From Lachnospiraceae bacterium UBA3386 (GTDB lineage Bacteria > Bacillota > Clostridia > Lachnospirales > Lachnospiraceae): DNA of 53,607 nt. The translations under genes and the position numbers were made by a program. Below the pieces are notes generated by a model. The model was not told the DNA's origin. It did not search any database and saw only the letters and a list, made by a program, of their open reading frames with translations. Location of the stretch: NCBI GenBank assembly GCA_002358875.1, contig DEPS01000175.1, positions 1 to 53,607 of the forward strand. The letters are read 5' to 3'. Numbering within the stretch: position 1 is the first letter of the stretch; every line of letters starts with the position of its first letter. Below, piece by piece: positions 8,652-17,172 of this stretch.

Positions 8652-8817
8652 ATGCCGCACGTCAGTGCGGCATCCCGAAGCGTTTTCGCGGAGGCGAAAA
8701 CGCTGATGGGATCATCGAAGCGCGTGACGCGTAAGCGGCACCGATTCGGGTTTGAAAGATTTGCCATCGGGCAAATCTTTCAAACTAACCTCACTATGCC
8801 GCACGCCAGTGCGGCAT
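8652..8817. repeat. Block of four perfect hairpins between serA and the DUF1015 gene
   Basis: Hairpin 1: ATGCCGCAC/GTGCGGCAT (8652-8673). Hairpin 2: AGCGTTTTCGC/GCGAAAACGCT (8679-8704). Hairpin 3: TTTGAAAGATTTGCC paired with its complement (8751-8765 with 8770-8784). Hairpin 4 (8796-8817) repeats hairpin 1 with one loop base changed. The outer pair forms a direct repeat enclosing the inner two. They fill nearly all of the gap between the two genes. Confidence 0.75.
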
Positions 8818-8824
8818 CTTTGGA

Positions 8825-9988
8825 TTATTTCACAACTCTGACGCGGTAGACACCATCCACCTCTTCGAGCTGTTTAAGGACAGCCTTGGAAGCCTTTGTA
8901 TCTGTGTCGATCAGGGTATAGGCAACTTCGCCGCGGGACTTGTTGGCCATCTCGGCAATGTTCACTGCTTCCGCACCCATGATGCGGGTGAAATTAGTGA
9001 TCATGTTGGCCTGGTTTTTGTGGAAAATGCCAATTCTGCCTGCCGCCTGGCAGACGCCCATGCTGCAGTTGGGGTAGTTGACGCTGTTCGCGATGTTTCC
9101 GTTTTCCAGATAATCGCGGAGCTCCATGACTGCCATCTTTGCGCAGTTGATCTCAGACTCTTCGGTGGAGGCTCCCAGATGGGGCGTTGTGATGCAGCCA
9201 CGCTTGCCGGCAACAGTGGTATTGGGGAAGTCGGAGACGTAGCGGCGGATGTGCCCTTCGTCTATGGCCTTTACAACGGCTTTTTCGTCCACAAGGAGGT
9301 CGCGGGCCATGTTGATGAGGACGACGCCCTTCTTCATCTGGCTGATGGCCTCGGCATTGATCATGCCACGGGTCGCTTCCAGAAGCGGGACATGGATCGT
9401 AATGTAATCACATTCCGTAAAAATATCCTCAATGCGGATCACGTGAACAATCTTGCGGGACAGATGCCAGGCGGAGTCAACAGACACATAGGGATCATAG
9501 CCGTAGACGTCCATGCCGAAATTCACGGCAGCGTTGGCGACCCGGACGCCGATCGCGCCAAGACCGATGATGCCGATCTTTTTGCCTTCAAGCTCTGTGC
9601 CGGCAAATTTTTTCTTTTCTTTTTCAGCTGTTTTGGCGATATCGGGATTGTTCCAGTTCGACCGGACCCAGTCCACGCCCTCGACGATGTCGCGGGATGC
9701 AAGGAGCATGCCGGCGAAGACCAGCTCCTTGACGCCATTGGCATTGGCGCCGGGCGTATTGAAGACAACGATACCCTTTTCGGCACAGCGCTGCAGGGGG
9801 ATGTTGTTCACACCCGCTCCTGCTCTCGCGATGGCGAGAAGGCTGTCGGAGAAGGTCAGGTCATGCATGGCGGCGCTCCGCACCAGAATGCCGTGAGCCT
9901 CGTTAATGTCGTCGACCTGCTCATATTTGGAGGTGAAATTTTTAAGTCCGATAGGTGAAATATTATTCAGGCAGTGAAATTTGTACAT
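8825..9988 (-). CDS. serA: D-3-phosphoglycerate dehydrogenase
   Basis: 387 residues; oxidises 3-phosphoglycerate to 3-phosphohydroxypyruvate with NAD+, the first step of serine synthesis, in the cytoplasm. The Rossmann motif GIIGLGAIG is at about 139-147. The catalytic triad is visible as Arg in INMARD, the Glu/Asp region downstream, and His in TTPHLGAS. About 80 C-terminal residues form an ACT domain (GEVAYTLIDTD), fitting the short serA type with serine feedback. The signature VRSAAMHD near the N-terminus replaces the usual VRS-xx-LH. serC lies upstream on the same strand, separated by 630 bp of repeats, so it may have its own promoter; no strong Shine-Dalgarno is visible. Confidence 0.93.
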   Translation of the reverse strand: MYKFHCLNNISPIGLKNFTSKYEQVDDINEAHGILVRSAAMHDLTFSDSLLAIARAGAGVNNIPLQRCAEKGIVVFNTPGANANGVKELVFAGMLLASRDIVEGVDWVRSNWNNPDIAKTAEKEKKKFAGTELEGKKIGIIGLGAIGVRVANAAVNFGMDVYGYDPYVSVDSAWHLSRKIVHVIRIEDIFTECDYITIHVPLLEATRGMINAEAISQMKKGVVLINMARDLLVDEKAVVKAIDEGHIRRYVSDFPNTTVAGKRGCITTPHLGASTEESEINCAKMAVMELRDYLENGNIANSVNYPNCSMGVCQAAGRIGIFHKNQANMITNFTRIMGAEAVNIAEMANKSRGEVAYTLIDTDTKASKAVLKQLEEVDGVYRVRVVK

Positions 9989-10082
9989 TTTTGTTTTCTC
10001 GCTTACAGTCTTTTTACCTTTTATAAAAACAAAGGTCGTTTATTAAAAAAATTGTTGTTTACTTATTTTTCCTGAAATGCAG

Positions 10083-10300
10083 CTTATCCATCGGGATAGC
10101 AGGGAAAAATATATCCGTTGCAACACACCTATCCCGAAGGGATTTTAGGGAAAAATATTATCCGACGCAACGCGCCTATCCCGAAGGGATTTTAGGGAAA
10201 AATAATATCCGGCGCAACACGCCCATCCCGAAGGGATGGGATAGAAAAATTATATTTGCCGTATCGCGCCCATCTCGAAGGAATGTCAGGAGTATAATTG
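10083..10300. repeat. 47-bp tandem repeat, about 4.5 copies
   Basis: Units start at exactly 47-bp steps: 10083, 10130, 10177, 10224, with a partial fifth at 10271. The shared core is TATCCCGAAGGGATTTTAGG, then GAAAAATA, then TCCG, then GCAAC and CGCC. Each central unit has a small hairpin ATCCC-GAA-GGGAT; in copy 4 it grows to CCCATCCC-GAA-GGGATGGG. The units touch without spacers. The array lies about 95-310 bp upstream of the serA start. Confidence 0.85.
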
Positions 10301-10392
10301 GAAAAGAAATCATTTTCCCCATTATGTCGGGTGGGTGACAGTCAGAACCGGAAAGGTAATGCGTCTTAGCAGACATGCTCATTCTGAGTGCT

Positions 10393-10548
10393 GGATGCAC
10401 CCGGCGAGAAATGAATGAAGAGCGGGTCAAATGCCCGTCTTTCAGGGACGGGCATTTGGCGTCCACCTGTCTGAGCATTTTTGCATCAGGCAAAAATGCG
10501 AGTTTGGACGCTGCCCGCTCGAAATTCATGTTGAGCCCTGGTGCATCC
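10393..10548. other. Large three-way-junction palindrome downstream of serC
   Basis: Nested perfect pairings: GGATGCACC (10393-10401) with GGTGCATCC (10540-10548); ATGAAT (10411-10416) with ATTCAT (10524-10529); GAGCGGG (10420-10426) with CCCGCTC (10514-10520). Inside these, one arm is CAAATGCCCGTC (10428-10439) with GACGGGCATTTG (10447-10458). The second arm is GCGTCCA (10459-10465) with TGGACGC (10505-10511), closed by GCATTTTTGC (10475-10484) with GCAAAAATGC (10490-10499). The fold is available on either strand. I match it to no known RNA class. Confidence 0.7.
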
Positions 10549-10618
10549 GCGCGAGGAATGCCGCATGTCAAAGAGACGCTTACCTGAAGGTTCGTCCCCG
10601 CGTCGACAAAGCCCCGTC

Positions 10619-11701
10619 TTACTGTGCATGCTTAGCTTCGAAGTCCTTCATGAATGCAACGAGCTTTTCAACGCCTTCATAGGGCATGGCGTTATAGATG
10701 CTGGCGCGCATTCCGCCTACGCTTCTGTGTCCCTTGAGGCTTACCAGGCCGTTTGCCTCCGCCTCTTTAACGAAGAGGGCTTCGAGCTCCTTGTCGCCGA
10801 TCACAAAGGGAACATTCATCAGGGACCGGTCCTCTTTGCGGACAGTGCCCTTGAAGAACTTGCTCTCGTCGAGGAAATCGTAGAGGAGCTTTGCCTTCTT
10901 CTCATTGCGCTCTTTGACTGCCGCAAGGCCGCCCTGCTTCTTGAGCCACTTGAACACCTTCCCGCAGATGTAGATGCCATAGGAAGGCGGAGTATTGAAT
11001 AGGGAGTTGTTGTCGGCCTGGGTCTTCCACTTGAGCATGGTGGGCGTGCCCTCCAGGACGTCGTCGCTGATCAGGTCTTCGCGGATAATGGCGATCACAA
11101 CGCCGGCGGGACCGATGTTCTTCTGAACGCCGCCGTACATCACGGCGTACTTGGTAATATCCACGGGCTCGGAGAGGAAGCAGGACGATACGTCCGCGAC
11201 CAGGTCATGTCCCTTGGTATTGGGCAGCTGGTGGTATTTAGTGCCGTAGATGGTGTTGTTCTCACAGATATAAACGTAATCGGCGTCCTCAGGGATGTCG
11301 AGGTCGGAGCAGTCCGGAATATAGCTGAAGGTCTTGTCCTCGGAGGAAGCGACCGCAATGGCGTCGCCGTATTTCTTTGCCTCCTGCCAGGCCTTTTTGG
11401 CCCACTGGCCGGTGATGATGTAGGCGGCCTTTTTATTTTTCATCAGGTTCATCGGAACGGCCGCGAACTGGGTCCAGGCGCCGCCCTGAAGAAAGAGGAC
11501 CTTGTAATTGTCGGGAATGTTCAGCAGGTCGCGAAGATCCGCTTCCGCTTCTTTGATGATGCCGTCAAAAACCTTGCCGCGGTGGCTCATTTCCATGACG
11601 GACATGCCGCTTCCCTTATAGTCGAGCATTTCCTGAGCCGCTTCTTTAAGAACCTCTTCAGGAAGCATAGCGGGACCCGCCGAAAAGTTATATACACGCA
11701 T
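10619..11701 (-). CDS. serC: Phosphoserine aminotransferase
   Basis: 360 residues, the usual SerC length. It transfers the amino group of glutamate to 3-phosphohydroxypyruvate, giving O-phosphoserine (second step of serine synthesis). Family motifs: N-terminal VYNFSAGPAMLPEEVL, MSHRGKVFDGII, FLQGGAWTQF, the aspartate-bearing DVSSCFLSEP, and the PLP lysine in YGGVQKNIGPAG. The C-terminus HRSVGGMRASIYNAMP binds the phosphate group. It starts 24 bp after the ilvB stop with an AAGGAG site, so it is very likely cotranscribed with ilvB. Confidence 0.95.
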   Translation of the reverse strand: MRVYNFSAGPAMLPEEVLKEAAQEMLDYKGSGMSVMEMSHRGKVFDGIIKEAEADLRDLLNIPDNYKVLFLQGGAWTQFAAVPMNLMKNKKAAYIITGQWAKKAWQEAKKYGDAIAVASSEDKTFSYIPDCSDLDIPEDADYVYICENNTIYGTKYHQLPNTKGHDLVADVSSCFLSEPVDITKYAVMYGGVQKNIGPAGVVIAIIREDLISDDVLEGTPTMLKWKTQADNNSLFNTPPSYGIYICGKVFKWLKKQGGLAAVKERNEKKAKLLYDFLDESKFFKGTVRKEDRSLMNVPFVIGDKELEALFVKEAEANGLVSLKGHRSVGGMRASIYNAMPYEGVEKLVAFMKDFEAKHAQ

Positions 11702-11725
11702 AGCTGTAATTCTCCTTGTTATTGA

Positions 11726-13405
11726 TTATTTCTTCATGTCGCTCTCGTCAAAGGCTTCCTCAATAGAGGCTCCGGGGGAGACCATGGGGAAGACCTTGTC
11801 GTCCGGTTCAATCACGCAGTTGAGGACGACGGGCTCTCTGGAAGCGAGGGCTTCCTTCAGAGCGGGCTCCAGTTTGTCAATCGTATCGATATTGATAGCG
11901 CGGCAGCCCAGCCCTTCAGCGACTTTGCAGTAGTTCACCTTGTCCTCAATGACGGTTGCGCTGTAGCGGGCCCCGTAGTAGAGAGTCTGCCACTGGCGGA
12001 CCATGCCGAGCACGCGGTTATCGATGATGATATTGATGATCGGAATGTTGTATCTGCTGGCGGTGGCAAGCTCGTTCATGTTCATGCGGAAGCATCCGTC
12101 GCCGCCGATATTGATGACAGTGGTTTCAGGGTGGGCGACCTTCGCGCCGATGGCGGCGCCGATGCCGTAACCCATGGTACCAAGACCGCCGGAGGAGATC
12201 AGGGTGCGGGGCCTTGAGAAGGTATAGTACTGGGCAGCCCACATCTGGTGCTGGCCGACGTCGGTCGTGATGATGGCGTTTCCGCCGGTGAGCTCGTCAA
12301 GCTTCTCGATAAGGAGGGGGCAGGTGAGCTTTGACCTGTCATACCGCAGGGGATAGGACTGGGAAAGCTGCCTGGTATAGCGGAGCCAGTCGGGATGGGA
12401 CTGACGGATCAGCTTGCGGTTGATCTTTTCCAGCACCTTTCTCAGGTCTCCGATGATGGCATAATCGACCTTGATGTTCTTGTTGATCTCAGCCGGATCT
12501 ATATCGATGTGGAGTATTTTTGCGCCTGAGGCGAAGGTCCTGGCGTTGCCGATGACGCGGTCCGAGAAACGCGCGCCCAGAGCGATCAAAAGGTCGCAGC
12601 GGCTCACGCCCAGGTTGGAAGCCTTGGTGCCGTGCATGCCGAGCATGCCGGTGTAGCGGGAATCATGGCCGTCGAATGCGCCTTTGCCCATGAGGGTGTC
12701 GCATACGGGGGCGTCTACTCTCTCCACGAATTCCTTAAGGGACTCCGAAGCGCCGGAAATGACGGCGCCGCCGCCAACGAGGATAAAGGGCTTTTTAGAT
12801 GCCTTTATCATGTTCACGGCATAGTCGATCTCTTCGTCCGCGACTTCATTTTCCTTTACAGGGAGGTAAAGCTCCGGAACGGCGGGCTCGTATTCGCACT
12901 CTGCGCCTGTCACATCCTTGGGAACATCCACGAGGACGGGACCCGGACGGCCGGTTCTGGCGATCGCAAAGGCGTTGCGGATGGTCTGAGCGAGATCGCG
13001 GACATCCTTTACGATCCAGCTGTGCTTTGTGACAGGCATGGCAATGCCGTTTATATCGACCTCCTGGAAGGAATCCTTGCCAAGGAGGGGAAGTGTCACG
13101 TTACAGGTGATCGCCACCAGGGGGACGCTGTCCATGTAAGCGGTCGCAATACCGGTGACCAGGTTTGTCGCGCCGGGACCGCTGGTAGCCATACAGACAC
13201 CGACTCTGCCGGTAGCACGGGCATAGCCGTCTGCTGCATGGGAGGCACCCTGTTCATGGCTTGTCAGATAATGATGGATCTTGTCTCTGTTTTTATAGAG
13301 CGCGTCGTATACGTTCAGGATGGCACCGCCTGGATAGCCGAAAACGGTATCCACGCCCTGTTCGATCAGGCATTCGACGATGATATCCGCACCTGTTAAG
13401 ATCAA
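11726..13405 (-). CDS. ilvB: Acetolactate synthase, large (catalytic) subunit
   Basis: 559 residues. This ThDP- and FAD-dependent enzyme joins two pyruvates to 2-acetolactate or pyruvate with 2-oxobutyrate (valine, leucine, isoleucine). Visible: N-terminal domain with the activating Glu in YLTSHEQGASHAADGYAR, GPGATNLVTGIA, and the ThDP/Mg site GDGCFRMNMNELATA. The start is TTG at 13405, spaced seven bases from GGAG; no ATG fits as well. It is followed by serC and preceded by ilvD with a terminator-like hairpin between them. No small subunit (ilvN) is found in the window. Confidence 0.93.
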   Translation of the reverse strand: MILTGADIIVECLIEQGVDTVFGYPGGAILNVYDALYKNRDKIHHYLTSHEQGASHAADGYARATGRVGVCMATSGPGATNLVTGIATAYMDSVPLVAITCNVTLPLLGKDSFQEVDINGIAMPVTKHSWIVKDVRDLAQTIRNAFAIARTGRPGPVLVDVPKDVTGAECEYEPAVPELYLPVKENEVADEEIDYAVNMIKASKKPFILVGGGAVISGASESLKEFVERVDAPVCDTLMGKGAFDGHDSRYTGMLGMHGTKASNLGVSRCDLLIALGARFSDRVIGNARTFASGAKILHIDIDPAEINKNIKVDYAIIGDLRKVLEKINRKLIRQSHPDWLRYTRQLSQSYPLRYDRSKLTCPLLIEKLDELTGGNAIITTDVGQHQMWAAQYYTFSRPRTLISSGGLGTMGYGIGAAIGAKVAHPETTVINIGGDGCFRMNMNELATASRYNIPIINIIIDNRVLGMVRQWQTLYYGARYSATVIEDKVNYCKVAEGLGCRAINIDTIDKLEPALKEALASREPVVLNCVIEPDDKVFPMVSPGASIEEAFDESDMKK

Positions 13406-13448
13406 TGGAAAACTCCTTTCCTGTTCCAGCCTTCTGTAGGGCTGTACG

Positions 13449-13485
13449 AAAAAACGCAGAGGGCTTTCGGGAACTAATCCCTGCG
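13449..13485 (-). terminator. Terminator or attenuator between ilvD and ilvB
   Basis: On the minus strand CGCAGGG (13485-13479) pairs with CTCTGCG (13461-13455), one G-T pair included, followed by six T (13454-13449). It ends 43 bp before the ilvB start. It either ends the ilvD message or regulates readthrough into ilvB. No leader peptide rich in branched-chain codons is evident, so attenuation is only a possibility. Confidence 0.5.
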
Positions 13486-13551
13486 CCCGTTCCGGTCTTT
13501 TTGCGCGTCAGACATGTGAAAACCGCACAGAGGGCTGTGGAATAACAGTCC

Positions 13552-15222
13552 TTACTCCTGTTTCAGTTCCAGTACGGCACCGCGGTTTCCGCTGGTGACC
13601 AGGCCTGCGTAGCGGGCAAGATATCCGTCGGTCACACGGGGCTTTCTGGGCTGCCATTTCGCTCTGCGGGCAGCGAGCTCTTCGTCGGAGACCTTCATCT
13701 CGAGCCTGTTAGCAGGGATGTCGATGGAAATAATGTCACCCTCCTGAACCAGGGCTATGGGGCCGCCGACAGCTGCCTCGGGAGAGACGTGGCCGATGGA
13801 GGCGCCGCGGGACGCGCCGGAGAAGCGGCCGTCCGTGATGAGGGCGACAGTGGAATCAAGGCCCATGCCGGCGATGGCGGAGGTGGGATTGAGCATCTCG
13901 CGCATGCCGGGACCTCCCTTGGGTCCTTCATAGCGGATGATGACGACGTCACCGGGATTGATCTTTCCGCCGGTGATCGCCGCAATGGCATCCTCCTCAC
14001 AGTCAAAGACTCTTGCAGGGCCCTCGTGTACCATCATCTCCGGAAGGACGGCGCTGCGCTTGACAATGCCGGTATCGGGAGCGAGATTACCCTTTAAGAC
14101 AGCGATTCCGCCGTTGGGCATGAAAGGCTGGTCAATGGGACGGATGACCTCGGGGTCGAGGTTGACGCAGCCCTCGATGTTCTCGCGCATGGTCTTGCCG
14201 GAGACGGTGATCAGGTCGAGGTTAAGGAGATCCTTTTTCGCCAGCTCGTTCATGACGGCATAGATACCGCCCGCCTCATTGAGATCCTCCATGTAGGTGG
14301 GGCCTGCGGGTGCCAGGTGGCAGAGATTGGGAGTCCTGTCGGAGACGGCGTTCGCGATCTCCATGTTGATCTCCACGCCTGCTTCGTGGGCAATTGCGGG
14401 AAGATGAAGCATGGTGTTGGTGGAGCAGCCCAGCGCCATGTCCATGGCCAGAGCGTTCATGAAGGCGGGCTCTGTCATGATGTCGCGGGGACGGATATTC
14501 TTTTCGACCAGCTCCATGATCTTCATGCCGGCGTGCTTGGCAAGGCGGATGCGGGCGGAGTAGACGGCAGGGATCGTGCCGTTGCCGGCAAGCCCCATGC
14601 CGATCGCTTCGGTCAGGCAGTTCATGGAATTGGCTGTGTACATGCCGGAGCAGGAGCCGCATGTGGGACAGACCTTTTCTTCATATTCGCGGAGCTTTTC
14701 TACTGTCATGGTGCCTGCGGCGACGGAGCCGACGGCCTCAAAAATGGAGGAGAGGCTGCGCTTCCTTCTGTCGATGCGGCCGGCCAGCATGGGACCGCCG
14801 GATACGAAGATGGTGGGTACGTTGACTCTGGCGGCAGCCATCAGAAGTCCGGGAACATTCTTGTCGCAGTTGGGAATCATGACAAGACCGTCAAAACCGT
14901 GAGCTTTCGCCATGCACTCGGTGGAGTCCGCGATCAGATCTCTTGTGACGAGGGAGTATTTCATTCCCACGTGTCCCATGGCAATGCCGTCGCAGACGGC
15001 GATCGCAGGGAACATGACTGGCATGCCTCCCGCCATGGCGACGCCCATTTTTACCGCCTCGGCGATCTTGTCGAGGTTCATATGGCCGGGAACGATCTCG
15101 TTATAGGAACAGACGATGCCGATCATGGGCCGTCTTCTCTCTTCCTCAGTATAACCAAGAGCGTTGAACAGACTCCTGTGCGGTGCGGTAGATACGCCTT
15201 TTTTGACAGAATCACTTTTCAT
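13552..15222 (-). CDS. ilvD: Dihydroxy-acid dehydratase
   Basis: 556 residues. It dehydrates 2,3-dihydroxy acids to 2-oxo acids in valine and isoleucine synthesis and needs an iron-sulfur cluster. Cluster cysteines are in MIPNCDKNVPG and in CPTCGSCSGMYTANSMNCL; another Cys is in ALGCSTNTMLHLPAIA. The C-terminal signature is TDGRFSGASRGASIGHVSPEA. Start ATG 15222 has a GAGGTGA site; the leader holds two further near-copies of that site. ilvB and serC follow on the same strand. Confidence 0.95.
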   Translation of the reverse strand: MKSDSVKKGVSTAPHRSLFNALGYTEEERRRPMIGIVCSYNEIVPGHMNLDKIAEAVKMGVAMAGGMPVMFPAIAVCDGIAMGHVGMKYSLVTRDLIADSTECMAKAHGFDGLVMIPNCDKNVPGLLMAAARVNVPTIFVSGGPMLAGRIDRRKRSLSSIFEAVGSVAAGTMTVEKLREYEEKVCPTCGSCSGMYTANSMNCLTEAIGMGLAGNGTIPAVYSARIRLAKHAGMKIMELVEKNIRPRDIMTEPAFMNALAMDMALGCSTNTMLHLPAIAHEAGVEINMEIANAVSDRTPNLCHLAPAGPTYMEDLNEAGGIYAVMNELAKKDLLNLDLITVSGKTMRENIEGCVNLDPEVIRPIDQPFMPNGGIAVLKGNLAPDTGIVKRSAVLPEMMVHEGPARVFDCEEDAIAAITGGKINPGDVVIIRYEGPKGGPGMREMLNPTSAIAGMGLDSTVALITDGRFSGASRGASIGHVSPEAAVGGPIALVQEGDIISIDIPANRLEMKVSDEELAARRAKWQPRKPRVTDGYLARYAGLVTSGNRGAVLELKQE

Positions 15223-15277
15223 TTTTTATTCACCTCAGATTTTATTCACCTGCTCAGATTTTATTTGCCTGAGAGTA
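15223..15277 (-). promoter_or_regulatory. Triplicated ribosome-site-like leader of ilvD
   Basis: On the minus strand three near-copies of CAGGTGAATAAAATCTGAG run into the ilvD start. The nearest copy provides the GAGGTGA used by the ATG at 15222. The other two lie about 20 and 40 bases upstream. This looks like a short tandem duplication of the ribosome-binding region. Confidence 0.5.
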
Positions 15278-15399
15278 CAGGATAATATCTTTTAAAAACT
15301 CCTCTTACGGAACTTTTAGAAGTTACAGCACTAAAGTGCAGGCATGCATCCTGTTCAGCACGCCTGCATACAACTGTACAGCTATCGGAATTATATATA

Positions 15400-15726
15400 T
15401 TATTCGCTCTTTTCCTTGTCCTCGGCGTCCTCGGGCTTCTCGATCGAGACGATGGCAGCGCGCTGCATGGGAATGCGGCAGTTTTTGTTATATCCGAATT
15501 CGACGATGACCGTATCGCCGTTGATATCAATGCAGACACCGTAAAAACCGGAAGTCGTAAGGACGGTATCACCGATTGCGAGAGTGGAAAGCATGGCCGC
15601 TTTTTCTTTTTCCTGCTTTCTCTGGGGGCGGATCATGAAGAAATAGAGTGCACCGAAGATCACAACCATGTAAAGGATCGTTCCGATTCCGGTGAATCCT
15701 GCTCCGCTTAACATCATGCCATTCAT
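15400..15726 (-). CDS. yajC: Preprotein translocase subunit YajC
   Basis: 108 residues. YajC is a small membrane partner of the Sec machinery. The N-terminal membrane helix is TILYMVVIFGALYFFMI, immediately followed by the family hallmark RPQRKQEKEKAAML and the beta-rich IGDTVLTTSGFYGVCIDIN. The acidic, lysine-rich tail (EKPEDAEDKEKSE) is typical. Start ATG 15726 follows GGAGGAG. It lies 3' of tgt on the same strand, the common tgt-yajC order, but a promoter-like sequence lies between them. Confidence 0.92.
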   Translation of the reverse strand: MNGMMLSGAGFTGIGTILYMVVIFGALYFFMIRPQRKQEKEKAAMLSTLAIGDTVLTTSGFYGVCIDINGDTVIVEFGYNKNCRIPMQRAAIVSIEKPEDAEDKEKSE

Positions 15727-15877
15727 ACTTTTAAATCTCCTCCAATTTACAATTACAGAGTTCCAAAATTACCGGGTTTCAATCATAAGGTGCCGGAAAA
15801 ACAGTCTTTACGCCTGCTGAAGATACAGGAAAAGATAAGAAAAACGGTTTTTCAGGCCGGTTGAACGCCATTGCCCT

Positions 15878-15907
15878 ATAATACAACAAACAGGCCGGTA
15901 TTTACAA
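15878..15907 (-). promoter_or_regulatory. Putative sigma-A promoter of yajC
   Basis: On the minus strand TTGTAA (15907-15902) and TATTAT (15883-15878) are 18 bp apart, about 150 bp before the yajC start and just after the tgt stop. Confidence 0.4.
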
Positions 15908-15919
15908 CACTTTTTTATC

Positions 15920-17056
15920 TTATCCTTCACCATGCTGCATTTCTTCCAGAGCTTCTTTTTTATATTCTGAAAAAACGCCGCGGTCGATGGCGTCGCGGAT
16001 CTCTTCCATGAGGTGGTTATAATAATAGAGATTGTGCATGACACCCATGCGCAGGCCCAGTGCCTCCTGCGCCTTGTAGAGGTGCCTGAGGTAGGCCCTC
16101 GAATAGCCTGCGCGGCAGACAGGGCAGCCGCAGCCCTCTTCTATCGGCCGGTCGTCCTCGGCATAGCGGGCGCTTTTGATGTGGACGGTGCCTTTTTTTG
16201 TATAGAGATTGCCATGGCGCCCGTTTCTGGAAGGATAGACGCAGTCAAAGAAATCGATACCACGGTCCACTGCTTCCAAGATGTTCTGGGGTGTGCCGAC
16301 GCCCATGAGGTAGGTGGGCCGGTCCACAGGGAGGTGGGGGACTGTCTGATCGAGAATATCATACATCTGCTCGTGCGTCTCGCCGACGGCAAGGCCTCCG
16401 ACAGCATAGCCGTCCATTTCCATTTCCGCGATCCGCTTTGCGTGGTCGATACGGATGTCAGGAAAAATGGCTCCCTGGTTGATGCCAAAGAGGAGCTGAT
16501 GGGGATTTACCGTGTCCTCTAGTCCGTTCAGCCGCTCCATTTCTTCGCGGCATCGCAGAAGCCACCTGGTGGTCCTGTCCACAGATCTGGCGACATATTC
16601 CCTGTCCGCAAGGGCCGGGGCGCATTCGTCAAAGGCCATGGCGATCGTCGATCCGAGATTTGACTGGATGCGCATGCTCTCCTCCGGGCCCATGAATATC
16701 TTCCTGCCGTCCACATGCGACCGGAAGGTGACGCCCTCTTCCCTGATGCTCCTGAGGTCGGCCAGGGAAAAAACCTGGAAGCCGCCTGAGTCTGTCAGGA
16801 TCGGCCTGTCCCATCTCATGAAAGGGTGAAGACCTCCCCTTCTGTGTACAAGCTCATCGCCAGGGCGGACATGAAGATGATAGGTGTTGCAAAGAGCCAC
16901 CTGTGTCCGGATCGAGCGCAGGTCGTCCGCACTCAGCCCTCCTTTGATCGCTCCGGCAGTAGCTACATTCATAAAGACCGGAGTCTCGATGACACCGTGG
17001 ACGGTTGTCATCCTGGCACGTTTTGCACGGCCCTGTGTTTTTATCAGTTCATACAT
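15920..17056 (-). CDS. tgt: tRNA-guanine(34) transglycosylase
   Basis: 378 residues, normal for bacterial TGT. It replaces guanine-34 in tRNAs with GUN anticodons by a queuosine precursor. The catalytic nucleophile region is PILTDSGGFQVFSL and substrate recognition is in GGLAVGE. The second Asp is in FDCVYPSRNGRHGN, with the zinc site CGCPVCRAGYSRAYLRHL ending in a His ligand in GVMHNLYYY. The start ATG 17056 has a GAGGTAAA site. It probably heads a transcription unit with yajC. Confidence 0.95.
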   Translation of the reverse strand: MYELIKTQGRAKRARMTTVHGVIETPVFMNVATAGAIKGGLSADDLRSIRTQVALCNTYHLHVRPGDELVHRRGGLHPFMRWDRPILTDSGGFQVFSLADLRSIREEGVTFRSHVDGRKIFMGPEESMRIQSNLGSTIAMAFDECAPALADREYVARSVDRTTRWLLRCREEMERLNGLEDTVNPHQLLFGINQGAIFPDIRIDHAKRIAEMEMDGYAVGGLAVGETHEQMYDILDQTVPHLPVDRPTYLMGVGTPQNILEAVDRGIDFFDCVYPSRNGRHGNLYTKKGTVHIKSARYAEDDRPIEEGCGCPVCRAGYSRAYLRHLYKAQEALGLRMGVMHNLYYYNHLMEEIRDAIDRGVFSEYKKEALEEMQHGEG

Positions 17057-17172
17057 TTATTATTTACCTCTGAAAAAAACATGCAAACAGGGCAGAGGCG
17101 GCAGGCCCTCTACCCCCGACCGGCCCGCGTCCGCCGTATGGCGGAAAAATTCCTTACTCGGGCTGTGTCACA

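Noticed and set aside
10083..10300. CRISPR array
   Set aside because: Units touch each other with no unique spacers, the 47-bp units vary, and no cas genes are in the window.
9989..10618. tRNA or other classic RNA gene in the serA-serC gap
   Set aside because: The structures here are perfect nested palindromes and tandem units without cloverleaf spacing or a CCA end.
13406..13551. T-box or leader-peptide riboswitch before ilvB
   Set aside because: No T-box consensus and no short frame rich in Leu, Ile or Val codons could be found; only a terminator-like hairpin is supported.
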